From: Macrocystis pyrifera
Lineage: Eukaryota > Sar > Phaeophyceae > Laminariales > Laminariaceae
Assembly: GCA_031763025.1 (NCBI GenBank)
Contig: JASSKH010000029.1
Coordinates: forward strand, 806,001 to 870,000
Length of the DNA stretch: 64,000 nt
Reading direction: 5' to 3'
The translations under genes were made by a program, and so were the position numbers. Each line of letters begins with the position of its first letter. Positions within the stretch are counted from its first letter, which is position 1. Below the pieces are notes generated by a model. That model was not told the DNA's origin, made no database searches, and was given only the letters and a program-made list of their open reading frames with translations. Below, piece after piece: positions 10,890 through 22,533 of the stretch.

Positions 10890-11437
10890 CTACTTCTTGA
10901 CGTTTTTCTTCTCAACCGGCGGCTCAAACTCCGACAAGTGTTGCCACACGGGCGACGTTTTCTTCTTATTTATTCCTTCCCACCCCTGGCCCAAGCACTG
11001 TTGTTGCGGTGCCAGCTGTTGATGGTGACCGTCCTCATGGTTGTGCTTGCACTGCTGTGTTTCTGGTGGTTGTGAAGGTGGAGGTGGTGGTGGAGGTGGT
11101 GGTGGCGGCGGTGGTAATTCTAGTGCCGCTGCTGATCGGTCGACCCCGTCCGTGAGATAGGCATCCATGGCGTTCTTGCCGGCCACCCAAAAGATGTCGG
11201 GAGACATCACTTTCACACCTTGACAGACAGCAACTTTGCCTTGACATGCATTTACTGGCACCAAACTACATGGTTTAGGGCTGGAACACTCGGCTCTACA
11301 TCCTTGGCAGCGCACGTTTTGCGTCGCTTGAAGACATGCCTCCATACATCTTTCGGCCCAGTGGCCGTGAGTTAAGTGGTCTATGTGTGTGATGGCGAGC
11401 TTGTTCCGCGTGGGAACGTGAAATATGAATATTCACA
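10890..11437 (-). CDS. Candidate exon, Cys-rich then poly-proline
   Basis: An open minus-strand frame runs from a stop near 11440 to 10890. From about 11345 it reads as a Cys-rich stretch of about 40 residues (motifs CMEAC, CQGC, AECSS, VCQG). It passes through a plausible globular segment (PDIFWVAGKNAMDAYL), then 13 prolines encoded by a GGT/GGC microsatellite, and ends Lys-rich. The upstream part (HIDHLTHGHWAERC) is also open, so the ATG at 11345 need not be the start; an acceptor such as CACATAG near 11383 is possible. No family is recognised. The poly-proline part may be only a microsatellite. Composition is protein-like but the call is weak. Confidence 0.3.
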
Positions 11438-11491
11438 ACAAAAACAACACCAACAGCAACAACAGCAACAGGTACCACTTTTACTACTTGG

Positions 11492-11604
11492 TATTTACGG
11501 GGGACCATAGTAAGTAGGACCATTTTTTGTTTGTTTGTAATCTTAGGAAGTATAGAGGGTTTGGTCTATCTCGCAGGTCCTATTTACTACGAACCCCCGT
11601 AATA
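11492..11604 (+). mobile_element. MITE copy 3
   Basis: 'tatttacgggggaccatagtaa' to 'tatttactacgaacccccgtaata'. The centre is diverged from the other copies. Adjacent to a CAACAG microsatellite at about 11435-11471. Confidence 0.75.
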
Positions 11605-11810
11605 ACAATATTTTCAATTACAGTAGTTTCGTACTTCGCAATTATATGTACTTTCATTTGAATACGATTATATAAATCTGAATGATATTATCAACACCAG
11701 CACAGCTTCGGCGTCTGCTAAATATTTTGCAAGTATATATAATTTCATATTATGTGAACTATAATAATATTAAGATGATGAAACTCGTCACCTATGAGTG
11801 TGTGTATGTT

Positions 11811-11900
11811 GTCCTTTCTACTCCTCGACATCCAGCCCAACCAGTGTCCCTGCCGATTCTTCAATCCTAGGAGATACAAGGTCTGTGGTCACGTGGTCAC
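11811..11900 (+). repeat. Dispersed repeat B, copy 3
   Basis: 'ctcctcgacatccagc', 'accagtgtcc', 'gattcttcaatcctagg' and 'gtctgtggtcacg' in family order. Confidence 0.7.
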
Positions 11901-12296
11901 ACATGCACTGCTACGCCACAGAGATACTACGTTGCCAAGAAGAGTAGGGAGCAATGCAATGCCACGTCATCATACTGCATAGGACAGGCACAACGCACAC
12001 CACATTCGATAAAATAGACAAACGAAAGAAAACACAGAAAAAAACAAAACACAAAGAAGACAGAGTCGGACTGATTAATTGAATAGATGGTACTCAATTT
12101 TCAAGCTGCGGATAATACGGAAAATACCATATATGCCTGTAAATACTGCTGTTACATATTTCACAGTATAGGGATTGTGCACACTTTATGATAACATGAA
12201 TATAGGAATTACTATCAATACTGAATTTTAGTTGTTGTATTAATAGTACTACTGTACGTAATATATGTTGTTGTTGCCTTTACATTAAATCGTCAT
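11901..12296. other. No gene seen
   Basis: A/T-rich sequence without an exon or repeat that could be supported. Confidence 0.5.
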
Positions 12297-12490
12297 TTCT
12301 ACCCAGCTTCACCAGTACATCAGTACACACCCAGTGTCCGTCCTGATTCCGTATTCTAGAGATACTGATTCTGTCACAGACTATGAAACAAAGAAAGGAA
12401 GAAGAAAAAAAATGAAAAAAAATCGCAAATTCAAAGGTCAAGCAAGTGAAGTGCCAGCGTACCGGGTACGCGAACAGAACAACACAAGAA
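12297..12490 (+). repeat. Dispersed repeat B, copy 4, with 3' extension
   Basis: 'cccagtgtccgtcctgattcc', 'tctagagatactgattctgt' and 'cagactatgaaac'. It continues after a purine-rich stretch into 'gccagcgtaccgggtacgcg'. The latter phrase is shared with 60,985-61,115, so the two loci carry a longer version of the family. Confidence 0.6.
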
Positions 12491-13254
12491 GTACTAGAAA
12501 ACAACAACAAAAAGATAACTAAACAATCTGCAGTTGTACAGAATACAAATGACGCAAGGCGATGAGAAAGGCTGCTATATAATAGATGGAAATCAAACGT
12601 ACTCAGGAAGGACAGATACCTGCCGCGCGGACGAAGCAACACGAAGGCGAGGAATATACCGGCATACGGACGGCGGGGCGGGGAAAGGAAACAAAGGGAG
12701 AGACAAGACAAAAAGCAAGAAGGAAGAGAGAAGAAAAAGAGAACATCGTACTCCAGACGGTGATGATAGTAACATGGGTGCCCGCCTGACCTAGAGAATC
12801 GATTCGGGAACCTAGCTATACCCTTTGCCGTCTCTTTCTTACCCTCGTCAATAGCGGTGCCAAGTGCCAGTACTGCCGCGGTCGCCCCCCCCCCCCATTG
12901 AACAGCTCAACAAACCCAAACCAAAACTGCTTGACTTCAGGAGCTAGTCGAATCGATACCTCGCCACCTGCTCTATCATTTCGGTTCTTCATTCGTCGAC
13001 GGCTGTATCGGTACGGCTGCTCCCCCCCCCCCCCTCCCCCTCCTCCCGTCTCTTTGTCGCTGCTCTTGGCTCGCTCAGCTCCGTGGCGCAGTCGGTTTCT
13101 CTGCGTCTCGTGCCTGTGCCACCTTGGCAAGAAACAGTCCGCCATTTCGACGACTCCTCTGTACCACTTACCGCTCTTCTTAGCCGCCCTCGGCCATAAC
13201 ACCGTCTCTACTCCGAACAGCAAAGGGGAGTTTTCCGTGGACCCCTCGGTGGCT
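12491..13254. other. No gene; purine-rich tract and poly-C runs
   Basis: Purine-rich from about 12500 to 12790. C runs lie at 12885-12896 (12) and 13022-13034 (13, followed by more pyrimidines). No exon supported. Confidence 0.5.
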
Positions 13255-15720
13255 TGAAAAGCCTGAGGTCGTCTTTTAGACATTGGGCCCAGTTACGGTC
13301 TGGTTGGCCTGGTCCTGGGTCCCACCAGCCATCGTCCCAAACATCACCCGGCCGGTCAGCCGCTCATAAGTCATCCGCTGTACGGCCCCCGCAAGGAGGA
13401 GACGTCGTTTGCGGATGGTCGTCTCAACGCTCTCGCAGTGTGCCTTTTTGAGAGCCTTGGCGTACGACATGAGGTGGTCGGTGCCTTGTCGGCGCTGAAA
13501 GCCAGGAGTTTGTGGGATGCCGTTCGGAGCTCAGCGAAATGTTCCTGGCCAGGGTCTCCATCGACTCGGCCTTTAGCATGCGCACTTTTGGAGTGAACGG
13601 GGTATCCTCCGCATCGTACAGCTCCCGTTAGAACCGCTTGTAGCATGCCCATGCGAGTCGGATCCGTCGCGTGATCTCTGGGTAAATGCCAGCGCTTGCG
13701 ACGACAAGACCGCCCAGGGACAAGACCTGCATCGTCTGTCTATACTTCTGTCCTGCTGCTTCGATGACGAGCGGTGAGGTCTGGGGTGCTTGGTTCGGTG
13801 TCCGCAGCAGCATGGTCTCCGTTTTCTGTTCGGATACGGTGAGGCCTGCTGCTTCGAAAACAATCACAGTGACGGTCATCATTTTCGCAAGGCATTCCGC
13901 CAACTGAGACACAATGCCCGCATCGTCCGCGCACAGCATACACCTTACTGTTCTCCGTACACATGGTAGTGGGTCAACATTCACCCCTTCCTCCCCGAGG
14001 TCCTGCTCGAGGTGAACCAAGTCCCTCATAATATCTGGGTCTTCACTGCAGCGTACCAGCATGGCGTGTATCACAGCAGCGAAAAATATATTGAACAGAA
14101 GCGAGGACAACACACATCCTTACCGCAGCCCCTGAGTGACGTCAAACAATTCCGAGTGTTCGCCGTCATCCGTGCGCACGCGAGCGTGCATGCCTTCGTG
14201 AAACTGGCGGATAACGGTAAGCATTATCTCTGGTACGGCGAAGCGTGCGAGCACCACTCACAACAGTTATCGACCGACGGAGTCATATGTTTTTAGCAGA
14301 TCGGTGAAGCACATGTACAGAGGAATTGTTCTAGCTCTTTCTAGTTCTTGCAATCGGCGCACGACGAACAGCATGGCGACTATTGATCGTGCTGGGCGAA
14401 AGCCGCACTCTTCCTCGGGGAGTATTCCTTCGACCTCGCAGTAGTTACCTGAGGCGGGATGCAAGCCACTTTCAGCAAAACTTTACCTGAAAGGGCAATC
14501 AGAGCGATCCTTATTTTTATCAAGGAACGTAATAATCACATATTTCCGTTGTTGAGGGACGCCACCTGCTCTCCACGCGTTGACAAGCAGGTTGTGAAGG
14601 TACCGGATGAATTCGGGGTGGTTGATGATCAATAACTCGGCCGGAAGGGAGTCTGGTCCCACCGCTTTCCAGCTTGGCATACCCCGGATTGCAGCCGTCA
14701 TGTCATCCATGGTTGGTTAATCTCCAAGCGAGGGTGCCAACGGCCGTTTGGGAAATAAGGCGCTGGTGGTTGGGCCAAGCTTGGGTGATTTCGTGGTCAG
14801 GAGGGAGACGAAAAGCCTCGCCCACGTTTCACGAATGCGCGCCTTGTCCCTTAGTAGCGTGTCATGCTCGTCCCGGATGAACTGCTGGCTTATCGCCTTT
14901 TCGACCGTCCAACTCCACCGTCCCCTTCCAGTGTTTGTAGAAACTCCGCTGGTCGTTGTCGGCAAGGAGTCTCCCCGTTTCAGCAAGGTACTCTTTGAAG
15001 CAGGCGTGAAACGCAGCGTCTATCACCGTTCGCAGATTCGCGCACGCCGTCCTCTGCGTCTTCCACGCGGTTATGTCCTTCTTGATGCGCAGTACTCGTC
15101 GGGCATTCTCCCTCGCAGCCCATGTTATTTTGTTTTTCGGCTGAGGTTTCCACCATCTCGCAATACCCCGGTTTGCGTGATTGCCGTGGTGGGGGAGGTA
15201 CTTCTCTCGCTACCGCGTCAGTACTGATATCGGCAAAGGATTCAGCCATTTCAGAGACACTGTTTGGTTGCGCGGGAAAAAAGCTTGGAGAGGATTCGCG
15301 CCACTACTCGCTGCCTGCAGTCTCCGTCGGATCGAAACTTCTGCTGGTCGAGCGGCCGAATTTTGTTTTTTTTTTCGTACGTGTCTGATAGGTGCGAATC
15401 GACCGTTGAGGCGGACCATCGCACATACGATACTATGGTCTGAATCTGCGTTATCTGGGGGAGGACGCTTGGGGTGGACCCTTATCATCATGCACGCGAG
15501 ATTGGTGTGCTTGGTGGGTTAGGATGTGGTCAATCCGTTTTAGGTCGTGGAGGCTGATGCCGTTGAACGCATGAGATATTCCACCAGTGCGAGCGCAAAA
15601 AATCGTGTTCGTGTCTATATGTTTTTGATCAATATAGTAAACATAAAACAATACGGGGTGCAGGAGACGCTTGGGTGCCAGCGTGGCCTTAATGTGCTCG
15701 TCATGCTCTTGTTTTTGCCA
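13255..15720 (-). mobile_element. Decayed non-LTR (LINE) retrotransposon, 5'-truncated
   Basis: Read on the minus strand, fragments occur in LINE ORF2 order. First is the end of an apurinic-type endonuclease (SLHDLKRIDHIL near 15,500, then DSDHSIV near 15,430). A linker follows (RDEHDTLLRDKARIRETW near 14,860). Then come reverse transcriptase (PSWKAVGPDSLPAELL near 14,650; EEECGFRP near 14,410; SSLLFNIFFAAV near 14,100) and a C-terminal arm down to 13,255. Fragments lie in different frames with stops between them. The N-terminal half of the endonuclease is not found, which suggests 5' truncation. The element is inactive. Confidence 0.8.
13628..14710 (-). pseudogene. LINE reverse transcriptase domain, broken
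   Basis: This is the reverse transcriptase part of the LINE remnant. In family order: a 'VGPDSLPAELL' block, a 'FRPARSIVAMLFVVRRLQE' block, a 'CFTDLLKTYDSV' block carrying the first catalytic aspartate, and 'RCMLCADDAGIVS' near 13,930. In active relatives the last motif reads YADD; here the tyrosine is cysteine (TGC), a one-base change from TAC. Frameshifts separate 14,483-14,710, 14,267-14,464 and 13,628-14,113. After the core, 'VIEAAGQKYRQTMQVLSLGGLV' matches the usual post-RT segment. An active enzyme cannot be made from this copy. Confidence 0.8.
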
Positions 15721-17079
15721 GGTACGTAACTCGCAGAAGGGATACGAAGCTGATGTAATGTTTTTGATATGCTGGTGCAACAAGCAGTATGTTTGCAAAT
15801 GCTGGGCGACTTTCGTTCGCGGCACAGCCGGCAGCATACGAACAGAGAGACGCAAGAAAGCCGAACGAAAGAGAAAACTAAGGCAAAATAGGTCATACAC
15901 AGAGGTACGCGATGGGTCTGACAACCATGAAGGAGTCAAGCACGACGCACACCTGTGGTATTGAAACTAGTGCAGGCAGATATTTCCAGGCGGGTCGTTG
16001 TGGTGAGAAGTGTAGCTGAAGTCGTAAACTCGAGATGTCAATCACCCGGCCGTGGCAAGGAGGGACTCGATTTACTCTTCGCTCGACATCTCGCTGCAGC
16101 AGGTGGGTAAACCAGCAGCAAGGGCATGGGGCAACGGAGGGCATGCTGCCGCAGAATGAACCATACTCGAGTGCGAATATACCCGGGTGAACATAAATTC
16201 CTACATACGAGTACTCGCCAGTTACAGACGAGAGGGCACCAGCTACTGACGAGAAGGCAGACAGTCGTCCACACGGCTTGAGAAAACCCGGCTCGTACGT
16301 ATGCTTGCTCTTGGTAATGGCCAGCGTACAGACTGTGGGAGCCGAGCTACACATCAAGAGCTATTGCATGTCTACGAGTACAGCAAACAGGAAACAGGAG
16401 GGTGGCCTCGCTCTCGATGCTACGTTACTGTGCGTCTGCGCTGCTAAACGTATGTTCTGGCTACGAAGGTCATCGAAAGGGAAAGAAGGGGGACTAATAC
16501 AAAGTGACCCTCAAGCTGATCGGCGTTTCACATATCGAGGTAAGGAAAGCCTGGTGAAAGGAAGAAAATGTGGTCCAAGGCTCAGGTGTCACGTGCGTCG
16601 ACGTCAAGCAAGTGTAGTGTAACCCCAGTATCGAGGCAAGGGAAAGGCATGCAGGAACTATCTTAAAACTGGCCTCGAAGGTGGCTTCTCTTGTTGAGGA
16701 GACTTCGTGTCTTGCTGTATTATTAGTCTTCATGAGAGATAAAATGGAGATGTTGAAAGTGATTCGGTTTGGGCTTGATTTAAGGCATCAAGCCCACTCT
16801 GCTCTCCTTATATCTCAGCTTAAAGAGGACTCACAATGCGACAGAACCAAATAGGTCTCCTCAACATGAGAAGAAGCTGCCTTCCACGCTAGATTCTGCT
16901 TTTCCATTCCTCTTACCTCTGTTGTCGAGCTCTTCTACACTACTCCAGATCACGGGTACGGGTACATTTAGTGGGTATCCTACAAACATTATTACTGCAT
17001 ATTTCCCCCCGCCTGCTACTACAGAGAAGTACAACAGTTAGTAGTAGTAGGGTTACAATTCTCTTCGGGATTTTTTTTT
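15721..17079. other. No gene supported
   Basis: Short frames occur, including a hydrophobic one near 16,290 without an ATG. None has a splice context or recognisable motif. A T17-type run lies near 17,071-17,087. Confidence 0.45.
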
Positions 17080-17204
17080 TTTTTTTTCATCACTTACTTT
17101 ACTTTCCAGCTTGGCTCGTAGGAGGTTTTACCCCCAGCGATCTTTTTCGAACAAGCCCCAGTCACACACAGGTGTCGTCCCTCCTCCCCACCGGTATGTG
17201 TTTC
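17080..17204 (+). repeat. Dispersed repeat E, copy 1
   Basis: Shares with the inverted segment 47,451-47,570 a T-run followed by 'tcatcactt', 'tactttccag', 'ctcgtaggaggttttaccc' and 'caggtgtcgtccct'. A frame through both reads VGGFTxxDL...QVSSLLPxGxC, so the repeat may derive from coding sequence, perhaps a duplicated exon after the CCAG acceptor-like site. Confidence 0.65.
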
Positions 17205-17524
17205 CGACGTTTTTGAAAAAGAAAACGCCGGGCGGCCGCAAGACCCGCCTTGACCAATATGGCTCGCATCCTTCACAGTGTTAAACTCTTGTGTAGGATG
17301 CAGCTGCACTTAGGTCGAGTCTCTCGATCCTATACGGGTATTGCGCAGGGTATACAGCAGTGGCGTTCCTCGCTGTACCTCAAAAGCTTCTTCTGAGCTG
17401 TCAGTTCTTACTTGGTATAGTAGGAAAGCATTCAATCTGAGTTACTTTACTTCGAAACTCTCAATACAACTCGCGTGATAACGCACGCGTAACCCCGGTA
17501 GTCAAACAAAACAGCAAGCGCCGA
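17205..17524. other. No gene seen
   Basis: No feature supported. Confidence 0.5.
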
Positions 17525-17635
17525 CTATTACGGGGGACCATAGTTAACAGGACCTACGGTGTACACAAACACCCATATATTTTATTGTTTTTACTAACAA
17601 TATTTGGTCCTATTTACTATGGCCCCCCGTAATAG
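17525..17635 (+). mobile_element. MITE copy 4
   Basis: 'ctattacgggggaccatagt' to 'ttactatggccccccgtaatag', 111 bp, near-perfect terminal inverted repeats. Centre 'acaaacacccatatat...ttttactaacaatatttggtcc' is typical of the family. Confidence 0.85.
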
Positions 17636-18559
17636 TACCCCGAACTTCGTGGCCACAAGTCGTCGCGTCGCGTCCACAGACGTTGCGCGTCAACCATGAA
17701 TGGTGTCAAATATCTGGTGAACTCGACAGCAACTATTATTTATAACTGCAGTCCACGGTGTGCCTCAACCATACATTGTGTCGATTAACTGGCTAACGTT
17801 ACACACCACAAAACGATCCACAGCCCGGCTTTTTTTCGGATGAATGTTCACCTGTTTGCTCGGTCTGATACTCACCAGGTAACAAACGAGGAGCGTAGAC
17901 AGCGCCGTGCATCCGCTGCAGGTAGTGTTAGAGGGAATGGGGGGAGGGGTAACAGCAGGAGGGGTAGAGGGAATACCGTACAAGTGTATGGGGGCAGGGG
18001 GGGGAACAGGAGGAGTAAAAGGGAAACCGCGGTAGAAGAGAGTAGCAGAGAGACCGCAGATAGGGTAGCAAGGTACCAGGCCGACTAATAGGTTGGACTT
18101 TTCTTTGCTACTCGTACCGCCAACTGCTGCGGCCGTTCGGTATGCATTTTGATTTTTTTCCCTTCTTATCCTTATGAAAGAAGTACTACATAGTGGGTGG
18201 GTGACGAGCGTATTTTGGCCCACTCACTATTGCTCTTTTTACTTAGTTAAGTGTTCACCAGGATGCATAGTCCCCTTTTTCCTTCTCGTATCTTTCCCCT
18301 TGCACGTCCCTTTTGGCTCATGCTCGGGGTAAGTATGTATGTGTCTGAGCTTTGGCTTCCCATTTTATTTATTTATTTGGGATTCTTCTCCTTTTCTGTT
18401 TCTTTTTCTTGTTCTTTTTCGGTTTGGTTTTTTCGTTGCTTCTCTTTCTTTATGGTGTATTTTGGTTGCTGGCGTATGTATGTATGTTGTGTCGGCCGCA
18501 CCTAGTGCGAAGGCATGGTATTGCGTAGGCTATTAATGCATTACGGTGCGTTATCTCTG
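17636..18559. other. No gene supported
   Basis: Contains a G/A-rich segment near 17,930-18,060 and a T-rich segment near 18,250-18,480. Long frames here are compositional. Confidence 0.45.
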
Positions 18560-18668
18560 TGTCGTAGTCTGTGACCACAGAGCTCGTATCTTTATAGGGT
18601 GAAGAATCAGCACGGACACTGGGCTTGCTGGATGTCGACGAGTAGAAGAACGGTTTAATGTGAAGAAC
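18560..18668 (-). repeat. Dispersed repeat B, copy 5 (inverted)
   Basis: Reverse complement of the family. Contains 'gtcgtagtctgtgaccacag', 'gaagaatcagcacggacact' and 'gctggatgtcgacgagtaga', and continues to 'ttaatgtgaagaac'. The copy at 61,655 shares this end most closely. Confidence 0.75.
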
Positions 18669-18999
18669 ACACACACACACTCGAGCACATGGTTGAGGTC
18701 CACATCGTGTATATACGAGACGAGTGTCACCCGAACTCTGTCCGCAGGTCAATCATACCCATTCAACCAATTGTTGACGTTATATTATTTACCTCGTACA
18801 CAAGTCCACCTCGTCATCAATTACTGTATCTACAAAAAAGATGAAAACCTCTATATACCGGAAAGATCGTCCCCATTTTCGTGAATGATACCTGGTAAAA
18901 TGTGTCAGTTCTAATATACGCATACTATATGTGAGTACATGATACCGGTACCCGTTTAACATAGAAGGTCATTCTACTACCCACCAGCACCACAGACAA
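18669..18999. other. No gene seen
   Basis: A short CA microsatellite lies near 18,668-18,678; nothing else. Confidence 0.5.
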
Positions 19000-19112
19000 C
19001 TATTACGGGGGGCCTTGTTATTAAATAAGACCTACGGTACCAACAAAAACATACATATTACCTATGTTAACTAACAATATTTTGTCCTATTTACTATGGT
19101 CCCCCGTAGTAG
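19000..19112 (+). mobile_element. MITE copy 5
   Basis: 'ctattacggggggccttgtta' to 'ttactatggtcccccgtagtag'. The left TIR is diverged after the G run; the right TIR is nearly canonical. Confidence 0.8.
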
Positions 19113-20509
19113 GTGAGAGTGAATCGGTACCACAGGAAAATTAGTAGGCGCCTATCAGACAAAAATAACGATAAATAGTAGCCGGTAGCCCCTGCGTTCC
19201 CGATAGCGTAAACGCCTGCCAGGGGGAGCTTCGAAAGTTTTGTGCCACATTTCTCGGCTCACGCTCACGCTCACTCTTCCTACTTCCCTCGTCTTCTCAC
19301 TCGTCGTCATCGATCGGCTCGTGTCGTTCTCCTCCTCCATCGCTCTTCTCCCGGTGAGATTGATTCCGACAAGAATACATTACATACATACAGCAGCAAC
19401 AGAAAGATGAAGCTGAACTGCTGTCGAGGTGGTAGTATCCGACCGAACTCAATCGTGCGTTACATATATATATATATCCAATTTCAATACAACAGTTACT
19501 TGACGCTACCATTCATTGCAGTCTTCCTGTAGTATACCAGGATGGTATGTATGATGAAGACTGCTTGTACGCGCTGCACACCAGGCACGTAGCCACCATG
19601 GTATATACACCGTGTAACACGCAAAATACCCCCCTCGGGCGGTTTTTTAAAGCTGTGTGTCCCTCGACAACTGACGCATGCTACCACATACGGGTAGAAG
19701 AAGAGGTGCACAGTTTTGTTTCTTCTGAAGCTCCTCATGGATGCATACCACACCCGAACATTGAGCTTCATTCAGCGGAAATCAAATTGCATCCCGACGA
19801 ATAATCCCATGCCCCAAGTATACAAAAAAAGGGTCATTTTTCGAAACAAGATTGATTAGCGTTCCGACGATTTTGGGTTAAGGAGCACCGTCATTTGGAT
19901 TTTTTTTCATCGGAAATGTGCTACTACCTCTATCTTAACACGCGTCATCGGGGAGTGAGTGCGTATGTGCCGAGCGTTGCGTCCACGTGCAACCTTCTCG
20001 ACGAAGTCTTTCCAAAGCCACTATTTTTTTGTCGTGTGTGCCCCCCATGGTTTGCAGAAAACCAGCTCGGTCTGAAATTATTCGTCTTAGGGAGGAGGGG
20101 GGGGTGTGTTATCTTGAGTGTTTTATGGTATGTGCAGTCATGTACATACTCACGATTTGGTAACACTGCTTGTAAATTTATTGGTGAAGTAACCAGATAC
20201 ATGCATGCGTGCGTTGTGCGTCCCATCGCCGGTATCTGCTGTGTGTGGTATCTACTACTAGTAGTGGACGCGCGCAGTCGAGAAGCATTGAGTTAGGAAA
20301 AACAGACCCGCACAAACAATGATAATATGAAAAATTGGTTTAGAAACACGGCTCAACAGCAGGACCAACTCTAAAAAAACTATTTGATCAAGGTCGGAGA
20401 ACAATAATAGGACACCATTGAGCCTAGACACCAAATGGACGTTTCTTAACACCGCCGGCACCCACTGTATACAACAATAAGAATGAACGCGACTATTATT
20501 AATATTTAA
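19113..20509. other. No gene supported
   Basis: A pyrimidine-rich block with TCTTC and CTCC phrases lies near 19,260-19,350, and a short TA microsatellite near 19,465. A 133-codon frame at 19,895-20,296 has no recognisable motif. Confidence 0.45.
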
Positions 20510-20618
20510 TATTACGGGGGTCCACAGTTGATAGGACCCATGGCATAAATAAAAACCTATATTTTTACCTATTTTCACTAACAATATTTGGTCCTATTTA
20601 CCATGGCCCCCCGTAACA
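20510..20618 (+). mobile_element. MITE copy 6
   Basis: 'attacgggggtccacagttg' to 'ttaccatggccccccgtaacag'. Ends carry several substitutions, so it is an older copy. Confidence 0.8.
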
Positions 20619-21824
20619 GTTTGATTGAAAACCACATTACATCGAGTACAATATTTGCACGGGACGTGTGTGGCTTCATCATCTTAAATGTTGTTGCAAG
20701 CTCGACGGACACGAGTGTACTAGTAGTGGTTCGGTTGCTGCATTTTCGTGTCACATGCTAAAATCCGTTCACCGGGTCAGCTGCGAGAGTACTATTAATA
20801 ACTGCACATACATACCTGGTACGTGTTGTATGCATTGCTGTATCTATGTGTTATCCGCTGTTACAAAACGTAGTCCTGTTTTGTACAGCTTTCGGCTGCG
20901 ACGGAAACTACAACACACAACAATTTGTAATTTTCGCCGGAGACAAAGACGGAGACAAGCCGGAGACGAAAAGCGCCGAGGAGCGTGCTCGTTCTCTCCG
21001 CGACGGCAAAAAATACACAATAAGGAGTGTGCCGCCACGTTCGCCTGCTGCCGCTCCTTCCTGCCATACACAAACAAACGACGTGTTCCAGGTCGTACCA
21101 GGTATGTATGTATATATTGATAGGGTATTGCAGGCGTTCAAAAGTCTTCGCACGGCTGCTCCCACGCGCTCGGCCAAAGATAGAAAAACTTGCTTGATGG
21201 TCGTTGTTCATGACAGGTCGTTGGTTGTGTTTTTGCGCGCTGGTTTTTGACTCCTTGAGGCGTGAAGACAACCACCGAGGACGCCGACCCATCCTACCGA
21301 CACCCTTTAGATAAATGTTGCACATACGTGTTCCTCTCACGAAGCGTAGAGAGAAAACCCATAGGCCCCAGGCAGACTGCAGAAGAGAGAGAGGGGGGGA
21401 GGGGAGAGGAAGAGAGATGGATCAACAGAGAAGAAGGGAGAGAGGGAGATATATAATATGTGAGACGCAGCTACGTAGCAGCGGGTATAGACAACATACC
21501 GGGTTTGAAGCTAAGGGGTCTGATTCCTCCTTGCGTGCTCTTACCGCGTTAACCGTGACTGCGGGAGTTTTAGGCCACGTATAACCGATGGTATTCAACT
21601 CGCATGTTACGAGGTGCTAGTGCGGCAGCACGTACGTATCATAGTACGACGTATGACCTACGAAGGGTCTACAAAGTAGTAGTAACTGCTGTAGTAGATG
21701 CTTTTGTTTTCGCCGACAGCTCACCACGTTGAGGTATTCAACTTCGTCCCCACCCCCAAACGAAACACCAACCCACATATATATACACTGACGAACCAGA
21801 CGAGTTCCGATAGAAAACACAATA
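20619..21824. other. No gene supported
   Basis: A purine-rich GAGAGA tract lies near 21,380-21,450. No exon or RNA gene supported. Confidence 0.45.
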
Positions 21825-21935
21825 CTATTACGGGGGTCCATAGTTAACAGGACCTATGATGTTCATAAAAACCTATATATTTGCCAATTTTTACTGACAA
21901 AATTTGGTCCCGATAACTATGGACCCCCGTAATAG
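21825..21935 (+). mobile_element. MITE copy 7
   Basis: 'ctattacgggggtccatagt' to 'aactatggacccccgtaatag', 111 bp. The outer 20 bases of the two ends are almost perfectly complementary; one of the best-preserved copies. Confidence 0.87.
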
Positions 21936-22250
21936 GTACGTACGTATGCAGAGTATTTACATAAATGTATTTTATTCTGGGGAGGTGCAGAGTCTTTATT
22001 CAACGTACTTGGTACCATTTAGCGTTGGTTGCGTTCAAACTTACAAGTTTTCGAGCTCAGGTCCTACTCCCGACCAAGACGCCGTCAGTTTGGGAATGAA
22101 CTCAAATACATATAAAACTTTGTGAACACATTCTGCAGTTATTGTTAGTTGCTACTCCTGCTGTACACAACAACTGGAACGCGGAATACAGCTTACGTAC
22201 CTAGAGCAACAAGCTTGGCCAAGGCACACACCACGTACATACCAAATTTT

Positions 22251-22340
22251 CAACTTTCGCTGTGTAATTTGCGGCTTATTCCTCCGCTTTTGCCAACTTT
22301 CAAAGTTCGCTGTGTAATTTGCCGCTTCTTTCTCCGCTTC
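22251..22340 (+). repeat. Short tandem duplication upstream of signal-peptide exon
   Basis: 'caactttcgctgtgtaattt' followed by 'gcggcttattcctccgctt' is repeated as 'caactttcaaagttcgctgtg...gccgcttctttctccgctt', two units of about 43-47 bp. They lie 115-200 bp upstream of the ATG at 22,455, where promoter or 5' UTR sequence would be expected. A regulatory role is inference only. Confidence 0.55.
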
Positions 22341-22454
22341 TTTTCCCCTTTTGTATTTTCCAATACCCGGTATGCATGTGTATCGGTATGTACGAATCAC
22401 GGCTCCCTCCTACAGTAGCACCGCAGCAGTCCACAGCTAATCAGTGCACGAGCC

Positions 22455-22533
22455 ATGTCAGCAACAGATAGGAAGATGACTGGACTTCTGGTGTTGCTGT
22501 CCGTGTCGGCGTTGCCTGCTCTCAGCACCGCAG
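22455..22533 (+). CDS. First exon encoding a signal peptide
   Basis: An ATG at 22,455 opens 26 codons that make a textbook secretory signal. It has a basic N-region (DRKM), a hydrophobic core (GLLVLLSVSALPALS) and small residues at a likely cleavage site (STA). The frame reaches a strong donor, G|GTGAGT, at 22,534 with one base left over, so the exon ends in phase 1. That phase matches the phase-1 exons of the cysteine-module arrays at 1.2-3.2 and 34.8-36.7 kb. The next exon was not found with confidence before the Ty3 element at 26,071. An upstream ATG and mRNA extent cannot be judged. Confidence 0.5.

Noticed and set aside
12280-12790. Overlapping long frames on both strands
   Set aside because: Caused by strongly purine-rich sequence; hydrophobic on one strand, Lys/Arg/Glu-rich on the other, with no motif.
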